Translations under genes and position numbers: made by a program | The notes under the pieces: generated by a model | Database searches by the model: none | Seen by the model: only the letters and a program-made list of their open reading frames with translations | Told to the model about the DNA's origin: nothing | Shown: positions 43,639 through 53,255 of the stretch, one piece after another | How the letters are laid out: each line of letters starts with the position of its first letter | Numbering within the stretch: the stretch's first letter is position 1 | Assembly: GCA_965267335.1 (NCBI GenBank) | Contig: OZ253953.1 | Location: 2,604,001 to 2,668,000, forward strand | DNA length: 64,000 nt | Source: G965267335 sp965267335 | GTDB taxonomy: Bacteria; Bacteroidota; Bacteroidia; Cytophagales; JAAEPT01 | Direction: 5' to 3'

Positions 43639-44788
43639 GTTTCTTTTTTCTCCGGCCTCTCCAAATCATAAACCCAGTAACAGGTAGTGAGGCGGAGACA
43701 AGGCTTACCAGAAAAGCTATTATTTTTCCTGGAAACCCTAAAATTGAACCAACATGTATATCATAATTTGCCGTGATTAGTTTCTCTCCTGAGTTCTTAT
43801 CAGAATGATCTCTATGTTTCAGTAACACTCCTGTATATTGATCGAATTGCATATTGTGTACCACTGCATAGCGCCCTTCAAACTGCTGAATGGTAATATC
43901 TATTATACCAGTGCTATCCTCAGGGCGCCTAACTCTAAATGCATATGCATCAGTGTACGTTCTTCTTGCTTGTTCTAGTGAACGGTCTAGGGGATTATCA
44001 AAGGATACTGTTTTATATTGTGATTTGGCTGGGCGAAGATCAGGTAGCTCAGTAGAACCGGCTCCGGCAATATATACCAGTCCCTGAAACCACCTGAATG
44101 CCCAAACCAAGCCTGTAAGTGCTACAATAAGCACTACTAATGAGATATAAATACCAAGTACAGTATGTAGGTCATAATTCTTACGCCTCCAGCGGGTTTG
44201 TTTGTTCCATACAAAAGACAGACGCGGCTTTAACTGTCTTTTGCGTTTTGGCCATCGCATTATTATCCCCGTGATAATTAAAAGCACGAAAATCAATGTA
44301 GAATATCCAACAATAGGCTGCCCGATATCAGTATCTAACAGTAAGCTCCAATGCAGCATTTTGATGATGTTAAAGAAGTTGTGTTCTTCATCATAACGAG
44401 CCTTGATGGCACCGGAATAGGGGTTGACATAGATGGATTCATAGTATTCTATATTGCCAAAATAAGTCATCGATTTGTTCATGCTTTTCTTGAAGCAACT
44501 GAATACCCAGCTTTTATCATTACTATTGTAAATGGTCGCCCAGGAAATCTGTCTGCCTTTACCTAATTGTTTTTGTGTATGGCGCCATATCTTTTCTAGA
44601 GAGAGCTCTTTTATACACTTCTCCTGTGAGTCTATCACTTGATCATTATGCCTGATGAAATCAGTAATCTCGACATTAAATACGTAGATCGCCCCGGTTA
44701 TCGAAACAATGAGTACTATGACTCCAGAACTTAAGCCAAGTATTAGGTGTAGTTTCCTTAGAACCCTTTTGAATTTCGATTGTGCCAT
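43616..44788 (-). CDS. PepSY-associated transmembrane protein, likely ferric-siderophore reductase type
   Basis: A 390-residue inner-membrane protein. FKRVLRKLHLILGLSSGVIVLIVSITGAIYVF is the typical first helix of PepSY_TM proteins, here with HLILG histidine. Further helices lie near 150-175 (TLIFVLLIITGIIMRW), 203-228 (LHTVLGIYISLVVLIVALTGLVWAF) and 355-378. MLHWSLLLD and NYDIHVGSILGFPGK hold further conserved His. Such proteins commonly follow TonB siderophore receptors and are thought to reduce ferric siderophores in the periplasm. Here the siderophore receptor is directly upstream, with a hairpin and five U residues just before this start codon. Confidence 0.85.
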   Translation of the reverse strand: MAQSKFKRVLRKLHLILGLSSGVIVLIVSITGAIYVFNVEITDFIRHNDQVIDSQEKCIKELSLEKIWRHTQKQLGKGRQISWATIYNSNDKSWVFSCFKKSMNKSMTYFGNIEYYESIYVNPYSGAIKARYDEEHNFFNIIKMLHWSLLLDTDIGQPIVGYSTLIFVLLIITGIIMRWPKRKRQLKPRLSFVWNKQTRWRRKNYDLHTVLGIYISLVVLIVALTGLVWAFRWFQGLVYIAGAGSTELPDLRPAKSQYKTVSFDNPLDRSLEQARRTYTDAYAFRVRRPEDSTGIIDITIQQFEGRYAVVHNMQFDQYTGVLLKHRDHSDKNSGEKLITANYDIHVGSILGFPGKIIAFLVSLVSASLPVTGFMIWRGRRKKKPKLSQPL

Positions 44789-44824
44789 AAAAAGGGGAGG
44801 CCACCGCGATAATCGGGTGACCTC
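44789..44824 (-). terminator. Intercistronic hairpin with U-run before the PepSY gene
   Basis: On the minus strand GAGGTCACC (44824-44816) pairs with GGTGGCCTC (44805-44797), with one mismatched or wobble pair. CCCC and TTTTT then run directly into the ATG at 44788. It probably acts as a partial terminator or as a stabiliser of the receptor mRNA. Confidence 0.65.
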
Positions 44825-44832
44825 TTATATAG

Positions 44833-47202
44833 TTAGAATAGATATGAGAAATTTATCGAATAAGATCTAGGCCGTTGAGGGTTGATGGTTGACCACCCCT
44901 TATAGTATTCTACATCCCCTATATTGTCTATTTTTAATGTCAGAATGTATTCTGGTTGTTTGTAGAACACAGAAGCGTTAAGAATGGTGTACGATGGCAA
45001 GGAGAATCTTCCGGTTACGTCACTATCCATGATTAATCGTTCACTGGCTCCATTTACGCCAAACCCGAAACCTAATCCTCGGGCACTAATACCACTGAGT
45101 GTATAAGTTATCCAGGCATTGTAGAGATGGTGTGGGCCTGCTTCTCCTGGTCTTCTTCCTACAACCGCAAAAATACTCGACTCATCATTTTCTAATACTT
45201 TACTGTCATTATAGCTATAACCTGTCAGTACATTGAATCCTTTTGCAATCGCACCGTTCATAGAGATTTCAACACCTTTGCTTTGCACCTTGCCTCCTTG
45301 AATCTGATTATTTGGATTGCTAGGGTCAGTCATGACCTTATTGCTAACCATAATATCGTAATAGCTAAGCATTAGGTCCAGTTTGCCATTTAAGAGGATG
45401 GATTTGATTCCGGTTTCAACTTGATTAGCATATTCAGGATCAAATGTTTTTAGTGTTGGATTAAGTCCGTTGATATCAGATACAGTGGCAGGACTTACGT
45501 TACTGAACCCATTCATGTAGTTTGCAAATAGCGATAATCTATCTGGTGTTAGTTGATATACAGCACCGAACTTAGGTGATAGTGCGAACTGATCGTAATT
45601 ATCATCGCTGTCATTAATATTTCCTATTGAGTTGAACAGATCAGCGCGCAAACTTGCCATTATGGATATCTGGGGAGTTATGTTTACCACATCAGAGAAG
45701 TAGGCACTATAAATTTGCTCCTTGGTTTCACTGCGGCTGAATGCAGATCCTGACAAGGCGGAATCTGCAGCAGACTGGGTGAGATCACCATTGTCAATTC
45801 CATCCACAATCGTTCCGAAACCTACCCATCCAGTATTATTCGAGACAATATTTCTTTGAAAATAGTCCAGTCCAATCACCATTCGGTGTCTCATGCCACC
45901 TATCTCAATATCCCCTTGGATATTTTCCTGAAAGTCAGTGGTATAGGTGGTTGAATTCTGTTTGGCTAGATATCTGCCGAAAGTTGTTCCATCGGCAAAG
46001 TCCCATAAATAAGTGTAGTAACCATCCGATTTTGAGCTGCCTCGACTTATGGCAGTTTGAGCAGTCCAGTGATTGTTAATTTTATAAATGAGCTGGGACT
46101 GGAGATTCGTCCTTGGGTTCTTTATTGATAATGCATTACTTGTATACGACTTGTAGTTATCATAGTCCAAAGCATCAAGGTCCTCGTAGGCTAGTGGGGC
46201 AGAACGATTCAAAAAGAGCATTGTTTGGTTCGTTCCTTCAGCGCTCAGAAACTCTGTACTCAGGTCTAGCGTGAGTTTTTTATTGACTTTATACTTTATA
46301 GAAGGAGCTACAAAAATTGATTTTTGAAACCCAGCGTCCTGAAAGCTTTGTTCTGAGTGATAAGCCATATTAGACCTAACAATTAACTTATTCAATGTGT
46401 CAAGTGGAGTGTTAATATCAGCCGTGATCCTATTAAGTCCAAAACTCCTGGCAATCAAGTTAAACTGCCCCCCAAAGTCATCATATGGTTTTTTTGTTAC
46501 GGTATTAATTAACCCACCATATGAAATCAAACTACTTCCGAATAGTGTTCCTGAAGGACCTTTGATTACTTCTATACGCTCGATATTTGCAGGGTCAAGA
46601 CTACCATTTGTAATTCCAGGCAGTCCGTTTACTAAGGTTGGTTGTACACTAAAGCCTCTTAGTGAGTAATAGGAAGCACCGTCATTTGCTCTTCCGGTAG
46701 ATTCCCAGAGTTTTTCTATTCCCGGAGCATTTTTAAGAGCATCATCAAAATTTGTTACCACCTGTTCCTCCATGATGGATGCATCAATGGTATTATATAC
46801 CTGTGGGTTTTCCATATTTTTTAAGGGAAGTTTGGCGACATATTCGCTTTGGTCCTGTGTCGTGATGATTGTCAAGGCAATTTCCGGCATAGCCTTGTCG
46901 GCTTCCTTAAGAGTAACTGTTCCTATATTGGTGACTTCTCCGGGTTTAATTTGGACTCGCTGTTCAGTACTTAAATATCCAGTATACTGAACTACGAGGG
47001 TGTAGTCACCGGCTTTTATGTTCTTTAGCAAAAACTCACCCTTTTTATCTGATGTTGTTCCCTTGCCATTTTCCTTCAAGGCGACCGTTGCATGTTGTCC
47101 GGGTTCATTTGCACCCAAAAGCACTTTTCCCTTTATGCTGCCAGTTTGACCACTGGCATAAACCGAAAGAGTTATGAATAGTATTATGATTATTGACTTC
47201 AT
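44833..47202 (-). CDS. TonB-dependent siderophore receptor
   Basis: A 789-residue outer-membrane receptor. Signal peptide 1-18 (SVYASGQ), carboxypeptidase-regulatory-like domain (about 22-100, GSIKGKVLLGANEPG), plug (about 130-245: YSLRGFSVQPTLVNGLPG, PANIERIEVIKGPSGTLFGSS) and a beta-barrel ending SYSINFSYLF with terminal Phe. The RGF and IEVIKGPSGTLFG blocks are those of siderophore receptors (TonB-siderophore family), and DPEYANQVETGIK is typical of the barrel. It should import a ferric siderophore using TonB energy. The PepSY protein gene follows 44 bases downstream. A palindrome at 47288-47305 may be its operator. Confidence 0.88.
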   Translation of the reverse strand: MKSIIIILFITLSVYASGQTGSIKGKVLLGANEPGQHATVALKENGKGTTSDKKGEFLLKNIKAGDYTLVVQYTGYLSTEQRVQIKPGEVTNIGTVTLKEADKAMPEIALTIITTQDQSEYVAKLPLKNMENPQVYNTIDASIMEEQVVTNFDDALKNAPGIEKLWESTGRANDGASYYSLRGFSVQPTLVNGLPGITNGSLDPANIERIEVIKGPSGTLFGSSLISYGGLINTVTKKPYDDFGGQFNLIARSFGLNRITADINTPLDTLNKLIVRSNMAYHSEQSFQDAGFQKSIFVAPSIKYKVNKKLTLDLSTEFLSAEGTNQTMLFLNRSAPLAYEDLDALDYDNYKSYTSNALSIKNPRTNLQSQLIYKINNHWTAQTAISRGSSKSDGYYTYLWDFADGTTFGRYLAKQNSTTYTTDFQENIQGDIEIGGMRHRMVIGLDYFQRNIVSNNTGWVGFGTIVDGIDNGDLTQSAADSALSGSAFSRSETKEQIYSAYFSDVVNITPQISIMASLRADLFNSIGNINDSDDNYDQFALSPKFGAVYQLTPDRLSLFANYMNGFSNVSPATVSDINGLNPTLKTFDPEYANQVETGIKSILLNGKLDLMLSYYDIMVSNKVMTDPSNPNNQIQGGKVQSKGVEISMNGAIAKGFNVLTGYSYNDSKVLENDESSIFAVVGRRPGEAGPHHLYNAWITYTLSGISARGLGFGFGVNGASERLIMDSDVTGRFSLPSYTILNASVFYKQPEYILTLKIDNIGDVEYYKGWSTINPQRPRSYSINFSYLF

Positions 47203-47526
47203 TGTATTTGTTATTTATATCAATCAGGTGTTTCCTGATGCGATACAAAACTCGATACAGGCCAAAATCCTTACAATACCATACATAGGGTAAAATGATA
47301 CCCTTGCAGAGTCAATTTATTGAGATTAAATAAGTCGGGTGGTTGTTGTTATTTTTCTAATTACCATAGAAAAAGCTATGTCTATTTTGAAAAAATACTA
47401 AATAAAGAATATATAATTATAAATAATGTAATAATAAACTATATATAAGAACAATATTATAATTTATGGCGTTATTTGTAATGAAATTATAAATCGAATA
47501 GTAAGAACTTAACAAAATAAACAATC
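47203..47526. other. Divergent intergenic region, siderophore receptor / asnB
   Basis: A 324-base non-coding stretch. It includes one palindrome (47288-47305) and a very AT-rich tract at about 47390-47500. Promoters for both divergent genes must lie here, but no exact TAnnTTTG box was found. No small ORF is convincing. Confidence 0.5.
47288..47305. promoter_or_regulatory. Palindrome upstream of the siderophore receptor
   Basis: AGGGTA (47288-47293) and TACCCT (47300-47305) are perfect complements around six bases, 86 bases before the receptor start codon. It is a candidate repressor or activator site and does not look like a canonical Fur box. Confidence 0.4.
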
Positions 47527-49188
47527 ATGTGCGGAATCGTTTGTGCATTCGACTTAAAACAGAAGTCTGAAGATTTGAGAGAGCAGCTGCTTGAAATGTC
47601 CAGAAAGGTAAGGCATAGAGGTCCGGATTGGAGCGGAATCTATTGTCATGACAAAGCTATTTTGGCACATGAACGTCTGGCAATCGTTGATCCGGCTTCT
47701 GGAAATCAACCGATCTACAGTGCGGACAAAAAACTCATTTTAGCAGCAAATGGAGAAATCTATAACCACAGGGAAATCAGAAAAGAGTTGGAAGGCAAGT
47801 ACGATTTCCAGACACAGTCGGATTGTGAGGTTATTTTAGCTCTATATCGTGAAAAAGGAAATGATTTCGTTGATGATATGAACGGAATCTTCGGATTTGC
47901 TCTATATGATGAGGAAAATGATGAGTACTTCATCGCTCGTGATCATATGGGAATAATTCCACTCTATATGGGCTGGGACCAAAATGGTACTTTTTATGTT
48001 GCTTCAGAATTGAAAGCATTGGAGGGAGTGTGTACAAAAATCGAACTCTTTCCTCCGGGGCATTATCTATCCAGTAAAGACGGAGAACTAAAGCAATGGT
48101 ATATCCGAGACTGGAAAGACTATGATAATGTCAAAAACAATGAAACCAGTATTCCAAAACTTAGGAAGGCTCTGGAAGATGCGGTTCACAGACAATTGAT
48201 GTCGGACGTACCATATGGAGTACTGTTATCTGGTGGACTGGACTCGTCTGTAACTTCAGCGGTAGCTAAGCTATATGCTGACAAAAGAATTGAATCAGGT
48301 GATACAGAAGATGCCTGGTGGCCCAAACTACATTCATTTGCTGTTGGTCTAAAAGGCTCACCTGATCTTGAGGCTGCCAAGAAGGTTGCCGAACATTTGG
48401 GGACTATACATCACGAAATTTACTTCACTATTCAGGAAGGCCTTGATGCAATCCGGGATGTTGTTTACCACTTGGAAACTTATGATGTAACTACGATAAG
48501 AGCGTCTACGCCTATGTTTCTGATGGCGCGCGTCATTAAATCTATGGGCATCAAAATGGTGTTATCGGGTGAGGGGTCTGATGAGTTATTCGGAGGATAC
48601 TTGTATTTCCACAAAGCACCGAATGCAAAGGAATTTCATGAAGAGACAGTTAGGAAGTTAAGCAAGCTACATCAGTATGACTGTCTTAGAGCTAATAAAG
48701 CACTTGCAGCCTGGGGTATAGAAGGGCGAGTGCCATTTCTCGATAAAGAGTTTATGGATGTTGCTATGACCATCAACCCACAGGATAAGATGATCACTGA
48801 AGAGCGTATGGAGAAGTGGGTTGTAAGAAAGGCATTTGAAGACATATTACCCGAAAGTGTTGCATGGAGACAAAAGGAGCAGTTTTCTGATGGAGTGGGG
48901 TATAGCTGGATTGATACCCTGAAGGAAATGGTCAATCGAGAAGTAACTGATGAGCAGTTGGCTAATGCCAAGTATAAGTTTCCGATTCAGACTCCTCAAA
49001 ACAAGGAGGAGTTCTTCTATAGAACGATATTCTCAGAGCACTTTCCTTCTGATACTGCAGCATTATGTGTGCCATCTGTGCCTTCAGTGGCGTGTAGTAC
49101 ACCTGAAGCTTTGGCCTGGGATGAGTCATTTAAAAACATGAACGACCCTTCAGGAAGAGCAGTAGCAGTGCATACTGATAAGTACTGA
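47527..49188 (+). CDS. asnB: Asparagine synthetase B (glutamine-hydrolysing)
   Basis: A 553-residue enzyme that makes asparagine from aspartate, ATP and glutamine. It begins MCGIVCAF, so Cys2 is exposed as the Ntn glutaminase nucleophile. RGPDWSG, NGEIYNHRE and FGFALYDEEN are the glutaminase signatures. The synthetase domain has the PP-loop SGGLDSS at 235-241 and GEGSDELFGGY. Length and motifs match Escherichia coli AsnB (554 residues) from end to end, so it is probably the housekeeping enzyme. A terminator follows its stop, which separates it from the sulfotransferase genes downstream. Confidence 0.93.
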   Translation: MCGIVCAFDLKQKSEDLREQLLEMSRKVRHRGPDWSGIYCHDKAILAHERLAIVDPASGNQPIYSADKKLILAANGEIYNHREIRKELEGKYDFQTQSDCEVILALYREKGNDFVDDMNGIFGFALYDEENDEYFIARDHMGIIPLYMGWDQNGTFYVASELKALEGVCTKIELFPPGHYLSSKDGELKQWYIRDWKDYDNVKNNETSIPKLRKALEDAVHRQLMSDVPYGVLLSGGLDSSVTSAVAKLYADKRIESGDTEDAWWPKLHSFAVGLKGSPDLEAAKKVAEHLGTIHHEIYFTIQEGLDAIRDVVYHLETYDVTTIRASTPMFLMARVIKSMGIKMVLSGEGSDELFGGYLYFHKAPNAKEFHEETVRKLSKLHQYDCLRANKALAAWGIEGRVPFLDKEFMDVAMTINPQDKMITEERMEKWVVRKAFEDILPESVAWRQKEQFSDGVGYSWIDTLKEMVNREVTDEQLANAKYKFPIQTPQNKEEFFYRTIFSEHFPSDTAALCVPSVPSVACSTPEALAWDESFKNMNDPSGRAVAVHTDKY

Positions 49189-49209
49189 TTAAAGGTATTC
49201 AATAAACGC

Positions 49210-49243
49210 AAGGCTGGTTCATGAAAATGAATCAGCCTTTTTC
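49210..49243 (+). terminator. Rho-independent terminator after asnB
   Basis: AAGGCTGGTTCAT (49210-49222) pairs with ATGAATCAGCCTT (49227-49239), one G-T wobble, GAAA loop, followed by TTT. It lies 22 bases after the asnB stop codon. Confidence 0.9.
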
Positions 49244-49330
49244 AATATAGCCCATTAATTATTTGGTGCAATTTTATACAGGATTGGAGGATAAGTAGTA
49301 ATTTGCACCACCCATTTAGATACTTTCATT

Positions 49331-52015
49331 ATGAATTTAAATATTGATGCCAAGGGATCGATCAACTTGCTTGCACTCGGTCACTATGGATTGGAATTGT
49401 GGAAAGCCGCAAAAGAAGGAAAGGAACTACCAAAGGAAGATTTTAAACCATTATCGGAAAAGAAAAGAACCCTATTAATTGGATGGGATTCAGCTGATTG
49501 GAATTTTATTGTTCCTTTGCTCGAGCAAGGGAAAATGCCAGCTCTGAAAAAAATGATGCAGAGTGGTGCCTATGGCAACATCAAGACGTTAGAGCCATCT
49601 TTATCACCCATGCTCTGGACTTCCATTGCCACCGGTAAATATGCTGATAAACACGGTATTTATGGATTCGTAGAACCCAAGCCTGATAACTCAGAAGTCC
49701 GTCCCATACAGGGGTCTTCAAGAAAGTGTCATGCAATATGGAATATTCTGGGATCACAAGGCCTAAAAAGCAATGTGATTGGATGGTGGCCGAGTCATCC
49801 GGCTGAGCCGATTAATGGAGTTATGGTTTCTAACCAGTTTCATAAAATAAAACATGATGGCAAAGGATCGAAGATTTGGTTCGAAAAGAACGCAGTTCAT
49901 CCTAAATCTGTGTTTGATCAAATAAAGAAACTTAGAATTCACACGAAGGACCTGACCGAAGCGCACTTGGTTCCTTTTGTTCCGGACGCGGTTAAGGTTG
50001 ATCAGGAAAAAGACAAAAGTCTCAGTCATATAGGAGATGCTTTGGCTCAACTAAGTACCGTTCAAGCTACTACGACTTATTTAATGCAGAATACGGATTG
50101 GGATATGACAGCAGTGTATTTCAATGATCTGGATATCATATCCCATAAGTTTGGTAAATATACTTCCGTAAGGCCTCAAAACGTACCAGAAGAGGAGTTT
50201 AATCTATATACCAAAGTTGTTGAAGGTTTTTATCGCTTCTATGATATGATGCTGGATCGCTTGATGGTACTTGCTGGTCCAAATACTAATGTCATTCTAT
50301 TATCAGATCATGGCTTTAAACTTGGAGCCGAAAAACTTACAGCAATCCCAGACATAGCTGCTGGTATAGCTCTTGAACATAATGATTATGGTATTCTTTG
50401 CATGACAGGTCCTGGTGTGAATCAAGGAAGTCATTTATATGAAGCTAACCTACTGGATATCGCACCTACAGTTCTAGCAATGAATGGTTTACCAGTTGGA
50501 GAAGATATGGATGGGAAGGTACTTCAATCCGCCCTTTTGGATGAGCCCAAAGCACCGATTGCTTCCTGGGAAGAACAGGAAGGTGATTTTGGTAGACATG
50601 ACCCGAATGAACAAGTCGACCCGATCGCTTCGAAAGAGGCTTTGGACCAACTAATTGATTTAGGATATATTGAGGAGTTAGATGATGACCTTGAAGAACG
50701 TTTAGATGCTACGCGTAGGGAGTCTCAATACAACCTTTCTAAGGTGCTTTCAAGTCAACAGCGTTATGATGAAGCACTGGAAATATTGGAACAACTGTAT
50801 TCTGAGGACATGGTAGACCTTCGCTATAACAGTGATTTAATTAATATTTATATCATCAAAGAGGAGTTTGATGAGTCCAGGCGTGTACTAGGCAACTTCC
50901 GAAAGTTTGACATTTCTAAACTTGTAAACTTTGACCAAATAGAAGGAAGAATCTATCTGGAAGAAAAGAATTATGAGAAGGCGGAGGAGTACTTATTGAA
51001 AGCTTATGAAACCTCTCCAGGATCGTCTAAGTTGCTTAAGGAATTAGGAATACTTTATAATAGAACCAAAAAATACAGTAAGGCAGAAGGGTTTCTAAAG
51101 CGACCTATTAGTAGAGGAATCAAGCATCCTATTTTGTATCACAACATGGGAATTGCGCTTTTGAGGCAGAAAAAATTTGAAGAAGCTATTACTTTCCTGG
51201 TATCTACATTAGAACTTAAGCCAACTTTTGCTGCTGCGCATTATCACTTAGGAGAGTGTCTCTATGAACTGCAGGATTATAAGAATGCAATTGGGGCATT
51301 GGAGAACTGTCTTCGCTTCAACCCTGGAATAAATAGAGCTAGGAACCTCCTACTGAACATTTATCGGTATTACGCACCTGATGCTGAAAAGTACGAAAGT
51401 CTGAAAAGTGTATTCGATAAAACTCGGGAAGATGAGGTGATTATCGTTACGGGATTACCTAGGTCGGGTACTAGTATGATGATGCAAATGCTTCACGAGG
51501 GTGGAATCGATTTGTTGGTTGATGATAAAAGAGAGGCTGACGAAAATAATCCAAAGGGTTACTATGAACTGGATGCAGTGAAGAGTTCTATGAAAGATAC
51601 CAGCTGGCTCGGTCAGGCAGGAGGGAAAGCAGTAAAGGTTGTAACTCCTCTGATTAAGTCATTGAATCTGAAAAGTCGATTTAAAGTGATTTGGATCGAG
51701 AGAAAAATTTCAGAAGTCATTATGTCACAGGAAGAGATGCTGAAGCGAAAAGACCCGGCCAGAAAAGTGACATATAATATGAATCTCGAAAATCAATTCC
51801 TTAAAATGAATGAAGAAGCCGAGGATTTTTTGGCTAAAAAGAACAATGTTGAAGTACTCAAGTTGAAACACGAAGATGTGCTTGCAAATCCTGAAACCGC
51901 GGCAGAAAGTATATTCGAATTTTTGGGCGGACGTGGGGATAAGAGCAGGATGGCAGCAGCGGTGGATACAAGCCTACACCGAGTTAAGATAGAAAAAGAA
52001 CACTTTAAGATATAA
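49331..52015 (+). CDS. Alkaline-phosphatase-superfamily phosphodiesterase / TPR / sulfotransferase fusion
   Basis: An 894-residue protein with three parts. Residues about 45-400 are a type I phosphodiesterase/nucleotide pyrophosphatase-like domain of the alkaline phosphatase superfamily: LLIGWDSADW with D53, MLWTSIATG with likely nucleophile T97, DLDIISHKFG, and LLSDHG with D326/H327. Residues about 455-690 are TPR-type helical repeats (YDEALEILEQLY, YEKAEEYLLKAYE, YKNAIGALENCLRFNP). Residues about 702-894 are a sulfotransferase-like domain with the P-loop VTGLPRSGTSMMM, which would bind PAPS. There is no signal peptide, so it is probably cytoplasmic. It is followed after three bases by an Asp/Asn hydroxylase-like gene. 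Joint modification of one target is inferred. Confidence 0.8.
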   Translation: MNLNIDAKGSINLLALGHYGLELWKAAKEGKELPKEDFKPLSEKKRTLLIGWDSADWNFIVPLLEQGKMPALKKMMQSGAYGNIKTLEPSLSPMLWTSIATGKYADKHGIYGFVEPKPDNSEVRPIQGSSRKCHAIWNILGSQGLKSNVIGWWPSHPAEPINGVMVSNQFHKIKHDGKGSKIWFEKNAVHPKSVFDQIKKLRIHTKDLTEAHLVPFVPDAVKVDQEKDKSLSHIGDALAQLSTVQATTTYLMQNTDWDMTAVYFNDLDIISHKFGKYTSVRPQNVPEEEFNLYTKVVEGFYRFYDMMLDRLMVLAGPNTNVILLSDHGFKLGAEKLTAIPDIAAGIALEHNDYGILCMTGPGVNQGSHLYEANLLDIAPTVLAMNGLPVGEDMDGKVLQSALLDEPKAPIASWEEQEGDFGRHDPNEQVDPIASKEALDQLIDLGYIEELDDDLEERLDATRRESQYNLSKVLSSQQRYDEALEILEQLYSEDMVDLRYNSDLINIYIIKEEFDESRRVLGNFRKFDISKLVNFDQIEGRIYLEEKNYEKAEEYLLKAYETSPGSSKLLKELGILYNRTKKYSKAEGFLKRPISRGIKHPILYHNMGIALLRQKKFEEAITFLVSTLELKPTFAAAHYHLGECLYELQDYKNAIGALENCLRFNPGINRARNLLLNIYRYYAPDAEKYESLKSVFDKTREDEVIIVTGLPRSGTSMMMQMLHEGGIDLLVDDKREADENNPKGYYELDAVKSSMKDTSWLGQAGGKAVKVVTPLIKSLNLKSRFKVIWIERKISEVIMSQEEMLKRKDPARKVTYNMNLENQFLKMNEEAEDFLAKKNNVEVLKLKHEDVLANPETAAESIFEFLGGRGDKSRMAAAVDTSLHRVKIEKEHFKI

Positions 52016-52018
52016 AGT

Positions 52019-52606
52019 ATGATAATCACAAAAAGAAATCCGCATAAGACCAAGTCCGTTAAGGAACTGGGCCCTGTTGACATTTCTGGCATTAAGGGAG
52101 CAATTCTTGAAATCCCTGAGGAAGTATGGAATCTCGAGAATCAGGACAAACCGAATAAGTTTACAGAACTTCATAAAGCCAGACATATAGTTTTTCGCTT
52201 TGTCGAAAATATGCAGGACTGTACTGTTTACTATGATCGTCCTATTTGGGATGAATGGAAAGACAAGATACAGCCAGTGCTCGATGAGGCAGTGAAGCCT
52301 TATGGCTATGAAAATGGAGAATTTTCCCGCATAATGCTCGCTCGATTGGAAGCAGGGGGAGAAATTGCAGCTCATAAGGATGGGAGCAAAGCAGCGACAT
52401 TTCCACATAAAATTCATATCCCTATTCAGACCAATGATAAGGTGTTTTTCTTTGCCAATCCCAAGATGTATTCATTTAAAGAGGCACACGCTTATGAGGT
52501 AAATAACTTGGATGTGCATTATGCTGAGAACGGAGGAGACGAAGATCGTATTCACCTGATATTCGAATACTTCAATCCTGAACATGTAAATGCAATGAAA
52601 GGATGA
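52019..52606 (+). CDS. Aspartyl/asparaginyl beta-hydroxylase-like 2-oxoglutarate oxygenase
   Basis: A 195-residue cytoplasmic protein related to the aspartyl/asparaginyl beta-hydroxylase family of Fe(II)/2-oxoglutarate oxygenases. The core EAGGEIAAHKDG puts H119 and D121 in an HxD pair, FPHKIHIPIQTN follows, and NLDVHYAENGGDEDRIHLIFEYF gives the distal His (H179) and Arg, which would bind iron and 2-oxoglutarate. The family hydroxylates Asp/Asn in proteins or, in some bacteria, small molecules. It starts three bases after the phosphodiesterase-TPR-sulfotransferase gene and overlaps the next sulfotransferase (ATGA), so the three are one translation-coupled operon. Confidence 0.8.
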   Translation: MIITKRNPHKTKSVKELGPVDISGIKGAILEIPEEVWNLENQDKPNKFTELHKARHIVFRFVENMQDCTVYYDRPIWDEWKDKIQPVLDEAVKPYGYENGEFSRIMLARLEAGGEIAAHKDGSKAATFPHKIHIPIQTNDKVFFFANPKMYSFKEAHAYEVNNLDVHYAENGGDEDRIHLIFEYFNPEHVNAMKG

Positions 52607-53238
52607 TCATATCTCATAAGCTGAAATGTATATTCATTGCAATTCCTAAAACTGCTACTCATGCAATCAGGTTCGCATTAAGAGAACATTTGGATGAGAG
52701 TGATGAGGAACAAGTTGGGCTTTTCGTGAATAAGAGTTATTCTGACCCTGAAATTGCAAGACTCAAGCATGGTCATGTTACCTGTGAGCAGCTGAAAAAA
52801 TCAGTGGGTGAAGAGATTTGGAATGAATATTTCAAGTTTGCCGTAATCAGAAACCCATATGATCGTTTTGTGTCCTATTGTGCTTTTATGTATCGTGACA
52901 GAGAAGATTTTCATGAGAATCCACAATCATTCATGTACAATTCCTTGCTATCAAGAAAAACCAAAAAGCACATTCTGTTCAAACCGCAAAGTGAGTTTGT
53001 TTGCGACAGCCATGGGGAGTTAATGATTGACTATGCCGGTAAGTATGAGAATCTACAAGAGAGCTATGACCATATCTGCGGTCAGTTAGGAATTAAATCT
53101 CAAGAACTCCAAAAAGTAAATACCTCAAAACACTTAAGATACACGGATTATTACAATGATGAACTAAAACAAATGGTGGCTGAGATGTATGATTCCGATT
53201 TTATTAATCTGGGATACCCAAAAGAAACATATATGTAA
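52603..53238 (+). CDS. Sulfotransferase family 2-like protein
   Basis: A 211-residue cytoplasmic or peripheral sulfotransferase of the type that modifies carbohydrates or proteins using PAPS. FIAIPKTATHAIRFAL (about 11-26) is the 5'-phosphosulfate loop and FAVIRNPYDRFVSYCAFMY (about 79-97) the 3'-phosphate-binding Arg/Ser motif. HLRYTDYYNDELKQMVAEMYDSDFINLGY is the usual C-terminal signature, seen here in full from about 183 to 206. No transmembrane anchor is present, in contrast to eukaryotic relatives. The start codon overlaps the preceding oxygenase stop. The acceptor is unknown. Confidence 0.83.
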   Translation: MIISHKLKCIFIAIPKTATHAIRFALREHLDESDEEQVGLFVNKSYSDPEIARLKHGHVTCEQLKKSVGEEIWNEYFKFAVIRNPYDRFVSYCAFMYRDREDFHENPQSFMYNSLLSRKTKKHILFKPQSEFVCDSHGELMIDYAGKYENLQESYDHICGQLGIKSQELQKVNTSKHLRYTDYYNDELKQMVAEMYDSDFINLGYPKETYM

Positions 53239-53255
53239 AAATAAGTAAACTCTTC

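Noticed and set aside
47527..53238. asnB as part of the sulfotransferase/hydroxylase operon
   Set aside because: A strong terminator at 49210-49243 separates them, and AsnB matches the housekeeping enzyme over its full length.
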